From Ruminococcaceae bacterium YRB3002 (GTDB lineage: Bacteria; Bacillota; Clostridia; Saccharofermentanales; Saccharofermentanaceae), in assembly GCA_900099715.1 (NCBI GenBank), contig FMTG01000004.1, positions 124,001 through 188,000 on the forward strand: a DNA stretch of 64,000 nt. Reading direction: 5' to 3'. Position numbers and translations under genes: made by a program. This document shows positions 43,638 to 52,629 of this stretch, piece after piece. The notes beneath the pieces were generated by a model. That model saw only the letters and a program-made list of their open reading frames with translations. It was not told the DNA's origin and searched no databases. Positions within the stretch are counted from its first letter, which is position 1; the number at the start of each line of letters is the position of its first letter.

Positions 43638-45427
43638 ACAAGTCCCAGCTTACCCTTTACGAAGCCTGTCATCTGATCCTTAACTTCTGCAAGTCTTGAC
43701 TCTGCGGCCTCGCGGCTCGTATCGTAGATACCGAAGTAAACCTTGAGCTTTGGCTCGGTTCCCGAAGGTCTTGCGCATGCCCAGTCAAGGCCCTTGTCTC
43801 CTCCGAGTTCATAAAGCAGCACATTGGATTTGGGCAATGTGATCGGTGACGTCTTTACGCCATCCTCTGTAAACTCATATCTTATGGAGTTCAGATAATC
43901 CCTTACAGCTATGACCTTGGGTCCTCCGATGAGTACCTGCGCATCAGCAGCATTTTCAGAAGTCTCCATCTCATGCCTCATCTGTGCCATAGCAGAGCCG
44001 ATCTTCTCGATGCCCTCCTTGCCCTCAAGTGTGAAGCTTACAGAATTCTCAAATCCGTAGCCGTACTTGGCATATACTCTCTCGAGCCTGTCAACAAGAG
44101 TCTCACCCATATCAAAGCTCTGGGCAGCCATACCGCAGATGAGCATTGCAGCCACTACTGCGTCTTTATCTCTTACATCAACGCCGGACAGATAGCCGTA
44201 GGACTCCTCAAATCCAAACTGGAAATGCATATCCCCCTCTTCATCGTAGAGCTTGATCCTCTCACCGATGAACTTAAATCCTGTCAGTGTCTCCATCAGT
44301 TCCACGCCGAAAGCCTTGCAGACGGAAGCTGCCAGCTTCGTGGATACGATCGTGGTAACTGCAAATGAGTTTTCCGGAAGTGTCCCGAGCTTCTTCTTGG
44401 AATCAAGGATATAGTCGAGAAGCAGAAGGCCCATCTGGTTGCCGGTGAAGCACTTATATGTAACCTGGCCGTCAACTACAGTCTTAGCCGCAACTCCGAT
44501 CCTGTCAGAGTCAGGGTCTGTGCCAAACACGAGGGAAGCGTCCGTCTTCTTAGCCAGTTCAATAGCCATTGTGAGGGCTTCCGGGTTCTCGGGATTGGGA
44601 ACTGAGACAGTCGGGAACGATCCGTCAGGCTTCTCCTGCTCTGATACTATATGGACATTCTTAAATCCGACTCTGTCGAGTATCCTTCTTACAGGCTTGT
44701 TGCCTGAACCGTGGAGAGGTGTGTATACGATGCTCATATCAGCCTGGCGGTTGATCGACTCCTGATCGATAACGAGACCTGCAAGCATCTCTGTGTATGC
44801 CTTATCGACCTCCTCACCGTACTTCACGACGAGACCGGCTGCCATTGCTTCGCTCAGAGGAAGACTCTTGATCGTTCTTATATCCGTGATAGCCTTGATG
44901 CTCCTCAGAATGATCTCTGCTGCCTCAGGCGGCACCTGTCCGCCGTCTTCACCGTAAACCTTGTAGCCGTTATACTTGGAAGGATTATGGGAAGCTGTGA
45001 TCATTACTCCCGCGAAAGCCTTGTAATACCTTATGCTGTAGCTGCATACCGGAACGGGTCTCAGCTCGTCGGACAGTTTTACCTTGACTCCGTAAGCAGC
45101 CAGGGTGGAAGCTGTAACTTCTGCAAACTCGGGAGAGAAATGTCTGGAATCGTAGCAGATAACAACGCCTCTGTTCATAGCCTCGGTACCGCATGAGATG
45201 ATGTACTGGGCAAGACCTGCCGAAGCCTTTGCAACAGTATAAACGTTCATCCTGTTGGTTCCGGCGCCGAGCACGCCCCTGAATCCTGCAGTTCCGAATT
45301 CCAGATCCTTATAGAACCTGTCCTCTATCTCCTTGCTGTCATCCCTGATCGCCAGGAGCTCCGCCTTTGTATCTGCGTCGAAGAAAGGATCTTCGCACCA
45401 GAACCTGTATGTATCGATATATCCCAT
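43634..45427 (-). CDS. Phosphohexomutase (phosphoglucomutase/phosphomannomutase)
   Basis: A 597-residue alpha-D-phosphohexomutase. The phosphoserine loop is MITASHNPSKYNGYKVY near residue 137, the metal-binding loop is VFGTDPDSDRIGVAAK near residue 300, the sugar-binding loop is QFGFEESYGYLSGVD near residue 398, and the phosphate-binding loop is ARPSGTEPKLKVYF near residue 558. It interconverts hexose 1- and 6-phosphates and feeds glycan synthesis. An ACGGAGG site precedes the ATG. The gene is divergent from glnA and convergent with the HAD phosphatase. Confidence 0.94.
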   Translation of the reverse strand: MGYIDTYRFWCEDPFFDADTKAELLAIRDDSKEIEDRFYKDLEFGTAGFRGVLGAGTNRMNVYTVAKASAGLAQYIISCGTEAMNRGVVICYDSRHFSPEFAEVTASTLAAYGVKVKLSDELRPVPVCSYSIRYYKAFAGVMITASHNPSKYNGYKVYGEDGGQVPPEAAEIILRSIKAITDIRTIKSLPLSEAMAAGLVVKYGEEVDKAYTEMLAGLVIDQESINRQADMSIVYTPLHGSGNKPVRRILDRVGFKNVHIVSEQEKPDGSFPTVSVPNPENPEALTMAIELAKKTDASLVFGTDPDSDRIGVAAKTVVDGQVTYKCFTGNQMGLLLLDYILDSKKKLGTLPENSFAVTTIVSTKLAASVCKAFGVELMETLTGFKFIGERIKLYDEEGDMHFQFGFEESYGYLSGVDVRDKDAVVAAMLICGMAAQSFDMGETLVDRLERVYAKYGYGFENSVSFTLEGKEGIEKIGSAMAQMRHEMETSENAADAQVLIGGPKVIAVRDYLNSIRYEFTEDGVKTSPITLPKSNVLLYELGGDKGLDWACARPSGTEPKLKVYFGIYDTSREAAESRLAEVKDQMTGFVKGKLGLV

Positions 45428-45565
45428 AAATACCTCCGTAGCTGCATAATTACTGTTTACCGCAAAATATTACCACATGAGACCTTCTTATTGAAGTCAA
45501 AATACAATACAATTAAGGAGGGTTCTAGCGGTAGGCCCTTTATGTAATTTATACGGAGGTATAGT

Positions 45566-46996
45566 ATGGGAAAAACTCTGCAGGATGTCCTTGACATGAT
45601 CAGGGATAACGGTATCAGGATGGTCGATTTCAAGCTCACCGACATCGATGGAAGATGGAGGCATCTGAGCATTCCGGCCGAGAGATTAAGCGAGAAGACA
45701 ATGGAGGCCGGCATCGGGTTCGATGGCTCAAACTACGGCTTTGCCCCGGTTGAGAACAGCGATATGGTATTTGTTCCGGTGCCGGATTCAGCCGTGATCG
45801 ACACATATGCCGAGATACCCACGTTGTCTATGATCGGTGACGTTAAGGTTATCCAGGTGCCTGAGAACAAGCCTTTCGATCAGTATCCGAGGAATGTGGC
45901 CATAAGGGCACTCGAATACATGAAAGAGACCGGAATTGCCGACGAGATGATAATCGGTCCGGAATACGAATTCTATATCTTTGATCAGGTGAATTTCGAG
46001 GTCGAGTCACAGAATCAGTCGGTAAACATCTTTGCAAGCCAGGCACACTGGGCATCTAACGACGAATACTCCAACAACGGATATCAGATCCAGCACGGAA
46101 AGGGCTATCACGTATCCCTGCCGATGGACGTATGCAATGACCTGAGATCACGTATGTGTCTTACCATGGCAGAATGGGGCATCGATGTGAAGTACCATCA
46201 TCCCGAAGTCGGAGGATGCGGGCAGATGGAGATCGAGGTCGAACTCGGTGACATGCTCAAACTCGCAGACGATACTATGTCTGCCAAGTACATTATCAAG
46301 AATGAAGCCGTACTCGACGGAAGAACAGCAACGCTCATGCCTAAGCCCCTGGCCGGTGAGGCAGGCAACGGAATGCATGTGCACATGCTCCTGAGAAAGA
46401 ACGGCGAACCTGTATTCTACGATCCCGATAACTACGCCCAGCTCAGCAATGAGGCACTGTGGTTCATTGGAGGTCTTCTCACCCACGCGCGGTCGCTCTG
46501 CGCAATAACAAATCCCTCAACGAATTCATATAAGAGGCTTGTTCCGGGATTCGAGGCTCCTGTAACCATTGGTTATGCCATGGCAAACAGAAGTGCAGTC
46601 GTAAGGATCCCCGCTTATGCAAAGTCCCCTGATGTTAAGAGATTCGAGCTCAGAAATCCCGATGCTACATGCAATCCCTACTATGCATATGCGGCCATTC
46701 TTATGGCAGGTCTGGACGGAATAAAAAACAGGATCGATCCCCATGAGAAGGGCTGGGGGCCGTATGACTTCAATCTCTTTGACCTGTCAGATGAGGAAAA
46801 GTCAAAGATAGAAGGGCTGCCGGCATCGCTGTCTGAAGCGATCGCTGAGCTTGAGAAGGACCATGACTACCTGACAGCAGGCGGCGTTTTCCCGGAGAGA
46901 CTGCTGAAGCAGCTTATAGCAAGGCTCAAAAAAGACAATGAACAGATCTCCAGGATCCCCACACCTTCAGAATTTGCCAAATATTACGATCTCTGA
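45566..46996 (+). CDS. glnA: Glutamine synthetase, type I
   Basis: A 476-residue GSI. It makes glutamine from glutamate, ammonia and ATP. The catalytic parts are VDFKLTDIDGRWRHLSIPA near residue 20, GIGFDGSNYGFA (Asp-50 type latch), the metal-binding IGPEYEFYIFD, the ATP region GNGMHVHMLLRKN and the ANRSAVVRIPAY segment. The tyrosine that is adenylylated in the KNLYDLPP motif of some enzymes is replaced here by NLFDLSDEE, so covalent control by adenylylation is not expected. The start ATG has an ACGGAGG site. A terminator lies just after the gene, inside the end of the convergent YfhO gene. Confidence 0.95.
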   Translation: MGKTLQDVLDMIRDNGIRMVDFKLTDIDGRWRHLSIPAERLSEKTMEAGIGFDGSNYGFAPVENSDMVFVPVPDSAVIDTYAEIPTLSMIGDVKVIQVPENKPFDQYPRNVAIRALEYMKETGIADEMIIGPEYEFYIFDQVNFEVESQNQSVNIFASQAHWASNDEYSNNGYQIQHGKGYHVSLPMDVCNDLRSRMCLTMAEWGIDVKYHHPEVGGCGQMEIEVELGDMLKLADDTMSAKYIIKNEAVLDGRTATLMPKPLAGEAGNGMHVHMLLRKNGEPVFYDPDNYAQLSNEALWFIGGLLTHARSLCAITNPSTNSYKRLVPGFEAPVTIGYAMANRSAVVRIPAYAKSPDVKRFELRNPDATCNPYYAYAAILMAGLDGIKNRIDPHEKGWGPYDFNLFDLSDEEKSKIEGLPASLSEAIAELEKDHDYLTAGGVFPERLLKQLIARLKKDNEQISRIPTPSEFAKYYDL

Positions 46997-47005
46997 TGAT
47001 TTAGA

Positions 47006-49903
47006 TCAGCTTTTTTCCGGAGCCGGACTTCCCTCAGGAGTCCGGTTCTTTTTTGTGCCCTTTCTGCCGTCGATGATGACAAAGACAAGCATTCCGGCAA
47101 CACCAACAGCCGACATAACAGCACCGGTCTTAAACCCGGGAGCAATGAACTTCAGCTCACATGTATGAGGTCCTGACGGCACATCGAAAGAGATGAACGC
47201 CTGCTGATAAGGCTTGATTTCTGCTTCCTGACCATCGATATAGAGTGTCCATCCGCCCTCGTACGGAACGGTGGTTATCACGGTCCTGCTGTCATCAATA
47301 TCAGCCGTCATCTTCACATATCCGTCATAGACCTCATCTACTGTAACCTTGGACGTATCTACAGTATCGAACTGGCTCTTGAATCTCTCAGTGTCAAAGT
47401 ATCCGAAATAAGCCTCCAGCACCGTAAACGACTTGCTGTCGGAAGTAATGGTAACCTTGACCTCGTCGCCCTCATTGTAAGTGCCCAGCCTGAATATCTG
47501 CGAGAAGAAGGTCCCCTCGGAGGCATGGCTGATGAAGATATTGTCAACGTAGATATCGAACACACCGGATGTGTTGGGAACCGAGAGATTAAAATACATC
47601 TCACCTGTTGCCGGGGCAGTCGCCGTATACTCAAGATATATAGGAAGATCCTTGTTCATCCTGTGGAACTTGCGGGCATTTTTGGACGCTTCCTCCAGAG
47701 CCAGGTCTTCCTGTCCCAGCTTATCCTTATCTTTGACCTCATCCGTCTCATCACCGGGTAGATCCTCATCATCCGGATCTGCATCCTGCTCTCTCAGAAG
47801 CTCCGTCATGGTAGTAAGATCGGAATTGACCTCCATACCGTTAGTTACGACGGGTCCCGTCACCAGCTCATCGTCCAGAGTGATGAAGTAATCCTCTGTA
47901 AAGCTCTCCGGGAACAGGGATCTGTACCACAGATTCCTGAATGCGAAATAATCCTTGCCTTCCGTCTTCTTCTCCAGCTGATAGAAGTCAAAATCACCCG
48001 CGCCCTTATCCGCCGCGAAAGCAAGCGGCAGTACACATGAGTTACCGTAGAAATGATACCCGATGTCAAACCTGTCATCGGCCAGATATGCACCTGCAGA
48101 ATAATCCCTCATAGTCGTTATCGCGCCGATAGACATGAACGCATCGCTGTCCGGTGCGGCATATGAGTACTGAACCGCAAAGTAGTTATAGTTTACGGCA
48201 TATCCCAGCTGCTTGATAAACCTGTGCAGCGGTTTGTTGGAACTGGAATTGAAAAATGCCATTCCGTGGAAGCCGCCGAACATATTGGGATGCTCCTGCA
48301 GATAATTGGTGATTCCATAGTCGGATATGATCTCGTTCTCAGCACGGAACGCATTATTCTTAACGGCCGCCAGAGTCCTGACTTCCTCCAGATCCTGCAT
48401 TGCCTGGATAGACTCTGAATACTCATCTGCCCGGCCCGTGAAGAGCGTCATTGTGGAAATGTCAGTTGAAAGCAGCGGATCGATATATACAACCTCAAAG
48501 CATGTCAGTATTGCAAGGAGTACCGGCAGTATCTTAGGCATATCCGCAAAGCTTTCCGACCACTCGTTCCTGGTCATGAAGAACAGGATGATATAGAACG
48601 AGACGATCATCGAGATATTGAACAGGAAAGTCTTGTCGCTTTCCATCCCTCCGAAATTCCTGGCAAAGAGCAGAAGCCCCAGAACAATGCCTCCGGATAT
48701 GAGTATCTCCTTCTTGTCTATATCTTTCAGGATATCGATCACTTTGGATGCAATGATCATGAACAGGGGGATGAATACAAAAGCATGTCTGTGCCAGAAC
48801 CAGTTGGGACTGTCCATTACCTGCCATGCAACATCGAACCAGTAGATAGCTGTGGAGATATATACGCCTGCCAGCATAAGTCCGTAAAAGATCTTGTCCT
48901 TTACGGATATCTTCTTCGTGACGAAGAACAGGATAATAAGAGACGTAACAAGTGTGCTCACAAAGAACCAGGGCAGGTTCGACGGCATTACGTCACCGAA
49001 TTCGCCTGACACTCCGACGAAGAAATGATCCACGATATCGGTCAGGTCATAAAGAACAAAATGGGAATCGGCTCCCGTCACCGTGGGATCCGAGTTAGTC
49101 AGGGTGGCAATTCCCGTAGGCACCAGGAAAATACACAGTATCAGGGCATCAAGAACTGCCATGATACCGAACCTGATCACTTTGACGATCCCCTTCCTGA
49201 TGTCCTTGAACATTCCAAGATAGAACATCCTGGCTACAAGGTACAGGAATGAGAATATTCCGACCATGTAAGCTATGTAGAAATTCGAGAAGAATACAAA
49301 CAGCAAGGTGACAATGAACCCTGCTTTCCTGTCCTTGCGGATAAACTGTTCTGTAAAGTACAGAAGGAGCGGGAGGAGCATGTATCCGTCAAGCCACATT
49401 ATCTGGAACAGGAATGCCATTGCATAAGACGAGAATCCGTAAACGATACCGAAGAGCACGGGATACCACTTCTTTGTGCTTTCGGCGCGAAGCTCCATGA
49501 ACATGCACATAAAGGCAGATGCGAAGCTCATCTTGAGAACCATGAGCAGCAGCACAAAGCCATTGATAAAGGAAACATCAAAGAACCTGAACAGGAGATT
49601 GAAGGGGCTCGCCAGATAATAGCCGAAAGTAGCCATATAGTTGCCGCCGAGGCCCATATCGAAGGAATACATCAGCGATGACAGGAACCCGGGTCCGATA
49701 CCGCTGTCCATCCTTCCTCTGTACATGGCAAGGAAAGGTGCATACTGCGCCTGAAGATCACTTATGCTGGTGGAATAGTTGCCAAGAGGATACTTTCTGC
49801 ATACCAGCGCCAGGAGAATGTATAGTATCATGGTCGCAAAAAACGCGACGAAAGGACCCAGATGGATCTTACGGGACTGCTTAAGAGAAGATACTTCCTG
49901 CAT
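47006..49903 (-). CDS. YfhO family GT-C-type membrane protein
   Basis: A 965-residue YfhO protein. The first external loop has SDLQAQYAPFLAMYRGRM near residue 47 and YSFDMGLGGNYMATFGYYLA near residue 78. About 12-13 membrane helices follow to residue 500, then an extracellular beta-rich domain (residues about 510-910) and a final helix. A stretch of acidic residues and Lys is found near residue 700. In Bacillus subtilis YfhO receives a sugar from the polyprenyl lipid made by CsbB; here a CsbB-type gene lies divergently 80 bases away. The last codons overlap the glnA terminator. A GGGAG site precedes the ATG. Confidence 0.87.
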   Translation of the reverse strand: MQEVSSLKQSRKIHLGPFVAFFATMILYILLALVCRKYPLGNYSTSISDLQAQYAPFLAMYRGRMDSGIGPGFLSSLMYSFDMGLGGNYMATFGYYLASPFNLLFRFFDVSFINGFVLLLMVLKMSFASAFMCMFMELRAESTKKWYPVLFGIVYGFSSYAMAFLFQIMWLDGYMLLPLLLYFTEQFIRKDRKAGFIVTLLFVFFSNFYIAYMVGIFSFLYLVARMFYLGMFKDIRKGIVKVIRFGIMAVLDALILCIFLVPTGIATLTNSDPTVTGADSHFVLYDLTDIVDHFFVGVSGEFGDVMPSNLPWFFVSTLVTSLIILFFVTKKISVKDKIFYGLMLAGVYISTAIYWFDVAWQVMDSPNWFWHRHAFVFIPLFMIIASKVIDILKDIDKKEILISGGIVLGLLLFARNFGGMESDKTFLFNISMIVSFYIILFFMTRNEWSESFADMPKILPVLLAILTCFEVVYIDPLLSTDISTMTLFTGRADEYSESIQAMQDLEEVRTLAAVKNNAFRAENEIISDYGITNYLQEHPNMFGGFHGMAFFNSSSNKPLHRFIKQLGYAVNYNYFAVQYSYAAPDSDAFMSIGAITTMRDYSAGAYLADDRFDIGYHFYGNSCVLPLAFAADKGAGDFDFYQLEKKTEGKDYFAFRNLWYRSLFPESFTEDYFITLDDELVTGPVVTNGMEVNSDLTTMTELLREQDADPDDEDLPGDETDEVKDKDKLGQEDLALEEASKNARKFHRMNKDLPIYLEYTATAPATGEMYFNLSVPNTSGVFDIYVDNIFISHASEGTFFSQIFRLGTYNEGDEVKVTITSDSKSFTVLEAYFGYFDTERFKSQFDTVDTSKVTVDEVYDGYVKMTADIDDSRTVITTVPYEGGWTLYIDGQEAEIKPYQQAFISFDVPSGPHTCELKFIAPGFKTGAVMSAVGVAGMLVFVIIDGRKGTKKNRTPEGSPAPEKS
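47021..47054 (+). terminator. glnA terminator inside the end of the convergent YfhO gene
   Basis: AGCCGGACT pairs with AGTCCGGTT (one G-U pair), followed by CTTTTTT. These bases also code for the last Pro/Gly-rich residues of the YfhO protein on the other strand. Confidence 0.85.
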
Positions 49904-49983
49904 TTGATAAAACTCCCTGAATTTACGGTCTTTTTAGATTATAATATATTGGATATGTTTTTTGGACAATTTTGGAGGTCTCT

Positions 49984-50937
49984 ATGTTAATAAGCCTTAT
50001 CGTACCGTGCTATAACGAAGAACAGTCCCTTCCGTACCTCTATGAAGCTCTCTGCGATCTCCGCGGGTCTGAGGAGAAGAACGGAAAGGCCTTTGAGTTT
50101 ATCTTCGTAAATGACGGAAGCCGCGATAATACAGCAGGCGTCATAAAGGGTTTTGCCGCCGGCGATAAGGACGTGAGATATATCTTCTTCTCCAGGAATT
50201 TCGGCAAGGAAGCAGCAATGTACGCAGGCCTCGAGGCATCCAGAGGCGAATATGTGGCGATACTCGATGCAGACATGCAGGATCCCCCTTCCCTGATCCC
50301 CGAGATGATCAGGGCTCTCGATAATGATGAATGCGACATAATCGCCGCCCGGAGAGTAACCCGTAAGGGAGAACCCGTTATCAGGAGCTTCTTCGCCAGA
50401 ATGTTCTACAAGATCATCAACAGGATGATCGAGGTTGAGATCGCCGACGGAGCCAGGGACTTCAGGCTCATGAGAAGGATAGTCGTTGATGCCATCCTCC
50501 GTCTGTCCGAGAAGCAGAGGTTCTCGAAGGGTATTTTCGCGTGGGTCGGCTTCAGGACAAAGTGGATCGAGCACGTTAACGTGGAGAGAGTCGCCGGCGA
50601 GACGAAGTGGAGTTTCTGGAAACTGTTCAAGTATGCCATCGACGGTATCGTCGCATTTACCACAGCACCCCTGAGGCTTGCAACCATCGCAGGTTTTGCT
50701 TCTGCTTTCGCGGCGTTCCTGTATATGATCTACTATTTCATCCGTGCGGTGATACTCAGGATCTATGATACAGTTCCGGGCTATCCTTCACTTCTTTGCT
50801 TCATCCTCTTTATAGGCGGACTGATCCTCATGGCGCTGGGCGTTCTCGGCGAGTATATCGGAAGAACCTACATCGAGACTAAGGGAAGGCCGATATATAT
50901 CACTGCTGAGGATGAGACGACAGGGCGAGATATTTGA
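49984..50937 (+). CDS. CsbB/GtrB-type polyprenyl-phosphate glycosyltransferase
   Basis: A 317-residue GT2 family transferase. The catalytic domain shows ISLIVPCYNEEQSLP, FIFVNDGSRDNT and the metal-binding ILDADMQDPPSLIPEM (DxD-like). The region GARDFRLMRR and FSKGIFAWVGFRTKWIEH follow, then two C-terminal membrane helices. This layout is that of DPM1/GtrB/CsbB enzymes, which load a sugar onto undecaprenyl phosphate for later transfer outside. I start at the ATG at 49984 with GGAGG five bases upstream; an in-frame TTG at 49972 is less likely. It is divergent from the YfhO gene and its last 38 bases overlap the convergent GT-C-like gene. Confidence 0.93.
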   Translation: MLISLIVPCYNEEQSLPYLYEALCDLRGSEEKNGKAFEFIFVNDGSRDNTAGVIKGFAAGDKDVRYIFFSRNFGKEAAMYAGLEASRGEYVAILDADMQDPPSLIPEMIRALDNDECDIIAARRVTRKGEPVIRSFFARMFYKIINRMIEVEIADGARDFRLMRRIVVDAILRLSEKQRFSKGIFAWVGFRTKWIEHVNVERVAGETKWSFWKLFKYAIDGIVAFTTAPLRLATIAGFASAFAAFLYMIYYFIRAVILRIYDTVPGYPSLLCFILFIGGLILMALGVLGEYIGRTYIETKGRPIYITAEDETTGRDI

Positions 50938-52477
50938 AGAAGAACGTCTCTGAAGGATTTTCCACGAAGAACTGATCCTTGATCTTCTCCGCATAATCAG
51001 GCTTCGCGATATCGCCGAAAGACACGATATCGTATGTAAACCTTTCTTCCGTCAGGAACGTTGAAGTATAGATTACCGTTGTCATGTAATAGGTTACGTA
51101 GCTCATTCCGATCAGCACAAGTGCGAACAGAGCCATCTTTATATGCTCTTTGACTCCCTTGCGCTTCTCGTTTTTGCGCTTCAGCAGGATGTCCTCGGCT
51201 GTGTAATCGGATATGCGCTGCGCCATGAATATGCAGAGGATGAACAGTGCCGGCATGCTGGCGCGCATTGTAAAATCGTTGCTCTCGGTGATCTTGTACA
51301 GAGGACAGATCAGGAGCATCGCAACAGCTGCCCACAGCATGGGATTTTTGCGCTGACGCCTGTAAACAAAGATAAATGAGGGAAGCACCTCCACCGCCAG
51401 GAACAGTACATATACCAGAAGGAATACAGGAATACTCCCGTAGTAGTCCCAGACGAACCCCTTGTCATGCATGGAGTCTGACTTGGCACTGTAATATGTT
51501 CCAAAGACAAACAGGAGTACTGCGGGAACTGCCAGATTGTTGAAGGTAAAAATGTTCAGAACAGACTTCTTCCTGTCCTCTGCCCTCAGGTCCCCGGACA
51601 GGAGCCTCACAGCAGCAGGCACTATCATTCCGAAAGTAGCCCACGGAGAGTACGCAAATATCAGTCCCGCCGTGAGACCGATGCTCCTGTTGTTGCGTGC
51701 AAGAAGAAGCATGGTAATGATAAGGTAGCACGGCACGACCTGATGATATACATTCTCCAGATTATTGAAATTGCTGATATATGATATATGCGATACCCAT
51801 CCGTCGATCCAGAACCATCCGTCATAAGGGATTATCTCGTTGATGAGATACGGGATGACATCCAGTCCGCCAAAACACAGATACATCACAAGAGTCCCGT
51901 ATGTGGCACGTTTGATATAGATGCACATACCGGTTATGGTGATAAATATGCCTATGCTGTTCCAGATTATCAGCGCAATATTGCCCGCGGTAAAACCTGC
52001 GATCTTACCGATGAGAGCCGCAGGCATCCAGTAGGTGAAATAATAGACGAACCCCTGATCGCCATTCAGGTTCAGAAGAGCTCTGACGATCTCATTGCTC
52101 TGTTTTGCAGAGTCATAAACGATCGGCCATTTATAATCGATCAGGTCGTTAAGTATCGCCCGCCTGAAAGCGTGGTCGTATGGTCCCCACATATATTCAC
52201 CGACGCCGTTTGTTACGGTGACAACTATGGCAAACACGGCTGTGGCTGCGATAAATGCGGCAGGGAACCCGACATCCTTTACTTCTGTGATCGTCTTGTC
52301 CGGTCCTTTGGTGCAGTCTCTTACCGCCAGCACAACGGAAGCGATCAGTATGACACTCAGCGGTATCGATATGTATATCTTGAGATAGCCTAGAAAGAAC
52401 AGAACCACGGGCAGTGCAAGATACACTATTGCCATGGTAAAGAACGATTTGTAACTGATCCTGATCTTTTTGTTCAT
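50900..52477 (-). CDS. GT-C-like polytopic membrane protein
   Basis: A 525-residue membrane protein with about 12 hydrophobic helices. An early external loop has GEYMWGPYDHAFRRAILNDL (residues about 90-110), similar in placement to the acidic loop of GT-C mannosyl/galactosyl transferases, and the later YYFTYWMPAALIGKIAG supports that. I could not identify the subfamily. The ATG at 52477 has no ribosome binding site but an extended -10 box (TGTTATAAT) ends six bases before it, so the mRNA may be leaderless. A longer reading frame start within the adjacent palindrome is rejected. The 3' end overlaps the CsbB-type gene by 38 bases. Confidence 0.7.
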   Translation of the reverse strand: MNKKIRISYKSFFTMAIVYLALPVVLFFLGYLKIYISIPLSVILIASVVLAVRDCTKGPDKTITEVKDVGFPAAFIAATAVFAIVVTVTNGVGEYMWGPYDHAFRRAILNDLIDYKWPIVYDSAKQSNEIVRALLNLNGDQGFVYYFTYWMPAALIGKIAGFTAGNIALIIWNSIGIFITITGMCIYIKRATYGTLVMYLCFGGLDVIPYLINEIIPYDGWFWIDGWVSHISYISNFNNLENVYHQVVPCYLIITMLLLARNNRSIGLTAGLIFAYSPWATFGMIVPAAVRLLSGDLRAEDRKKSVLNIFTFNNLAVPAVLLFVFGTYYSAKSDSMHDKGFVWDYYGSIPVFLLVYVLFLAVEVLPSFIFVYRRQRKNPMLWAAVAMLLICPLYKITESNDFTMRASMPALFILCIFMAQRISDYTAEDILLKRKNEKRKGVKEHIKMALFALVLIGMSYVTYYMTTVIYTSTFLTEERFTYDIVSFGDIAKPDYAEKIKDQFFVENPSETFFFKYLALSSHPQQ

Positions 52478-52483
52478 GCGCTT

Positions 52484-52492
52484 ATTATAACA
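52484..52492 (-). promoter_or_regulatory. Extended -10 promoter of the GT-C-like gene
   Basis: The minus strand reads TGTTATAAT, an extended -10 element, and no matching -35 exists because the region beyond is the 26-bp palindrome. The predicted start of transcription is at or next to the ATG at 52477. Confidence 0.5.
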
Positions 52493-52495
52493 AAT

Positions 52496-52556
52496 GTGAA
52501 ATGGGGACGGTTCCTTTTTCATCAAAAAGGTGAAAAAGGAACCGTCCCCATTTCAC
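52496..52556. repeat. Perfect 26-bp inverted repeat, REP-like
   Basis: Arms 52496-52521 and 52531-52556 are exact reverse complements (core GGGGACGGTTCCTTTTT and AAAAAGGAACCGTCCCC) around a 9-base loop. Sequences of this kind are known as dispersed elements in many bacterial genomes and are associated with Y1/RAYT transposases; none is present nearby. It fills the gap between the GT-C-like and rrf2 genes and is not a plausible terminator because no T-tract follows. Confidence 0.78.
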
Positions 52557-52559
52557 CAC

Positions 52560-52588
52560 TTCAAAACCTACCGTTTTAGTAGTATTAT
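52560..52588 (+). promoter_or_regulatory. rrf2 promoter with putative operator in the spacer
   Basis: TTCAAA (52560-52565) and TATTAT (52583-52588) are 17 bases apart. The spacer and -10 hold ACCTACCGTTTTAGTAGT (52566-52583), closely matching an element at the cysK promoter. Confidence 0.55.
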
Positions 52589-52629
52589 AGTATAAAGCAA
52601 TCATCATTATTGAACGGAGGCAATAAAGT

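Noticed and set aside
45516-45565. Glutamine riboswitch before glnA
   Set aside because: A weak AGGG/CCCT hairpin is present, but the conserved bases of the glutamine aptamer are not seen.
52478-52525. Upstream start for the GT-C-like protein
   Set aside because: The added 16 residues are encoded by the arm of the palindrome and no ribosome binding site precedes them.
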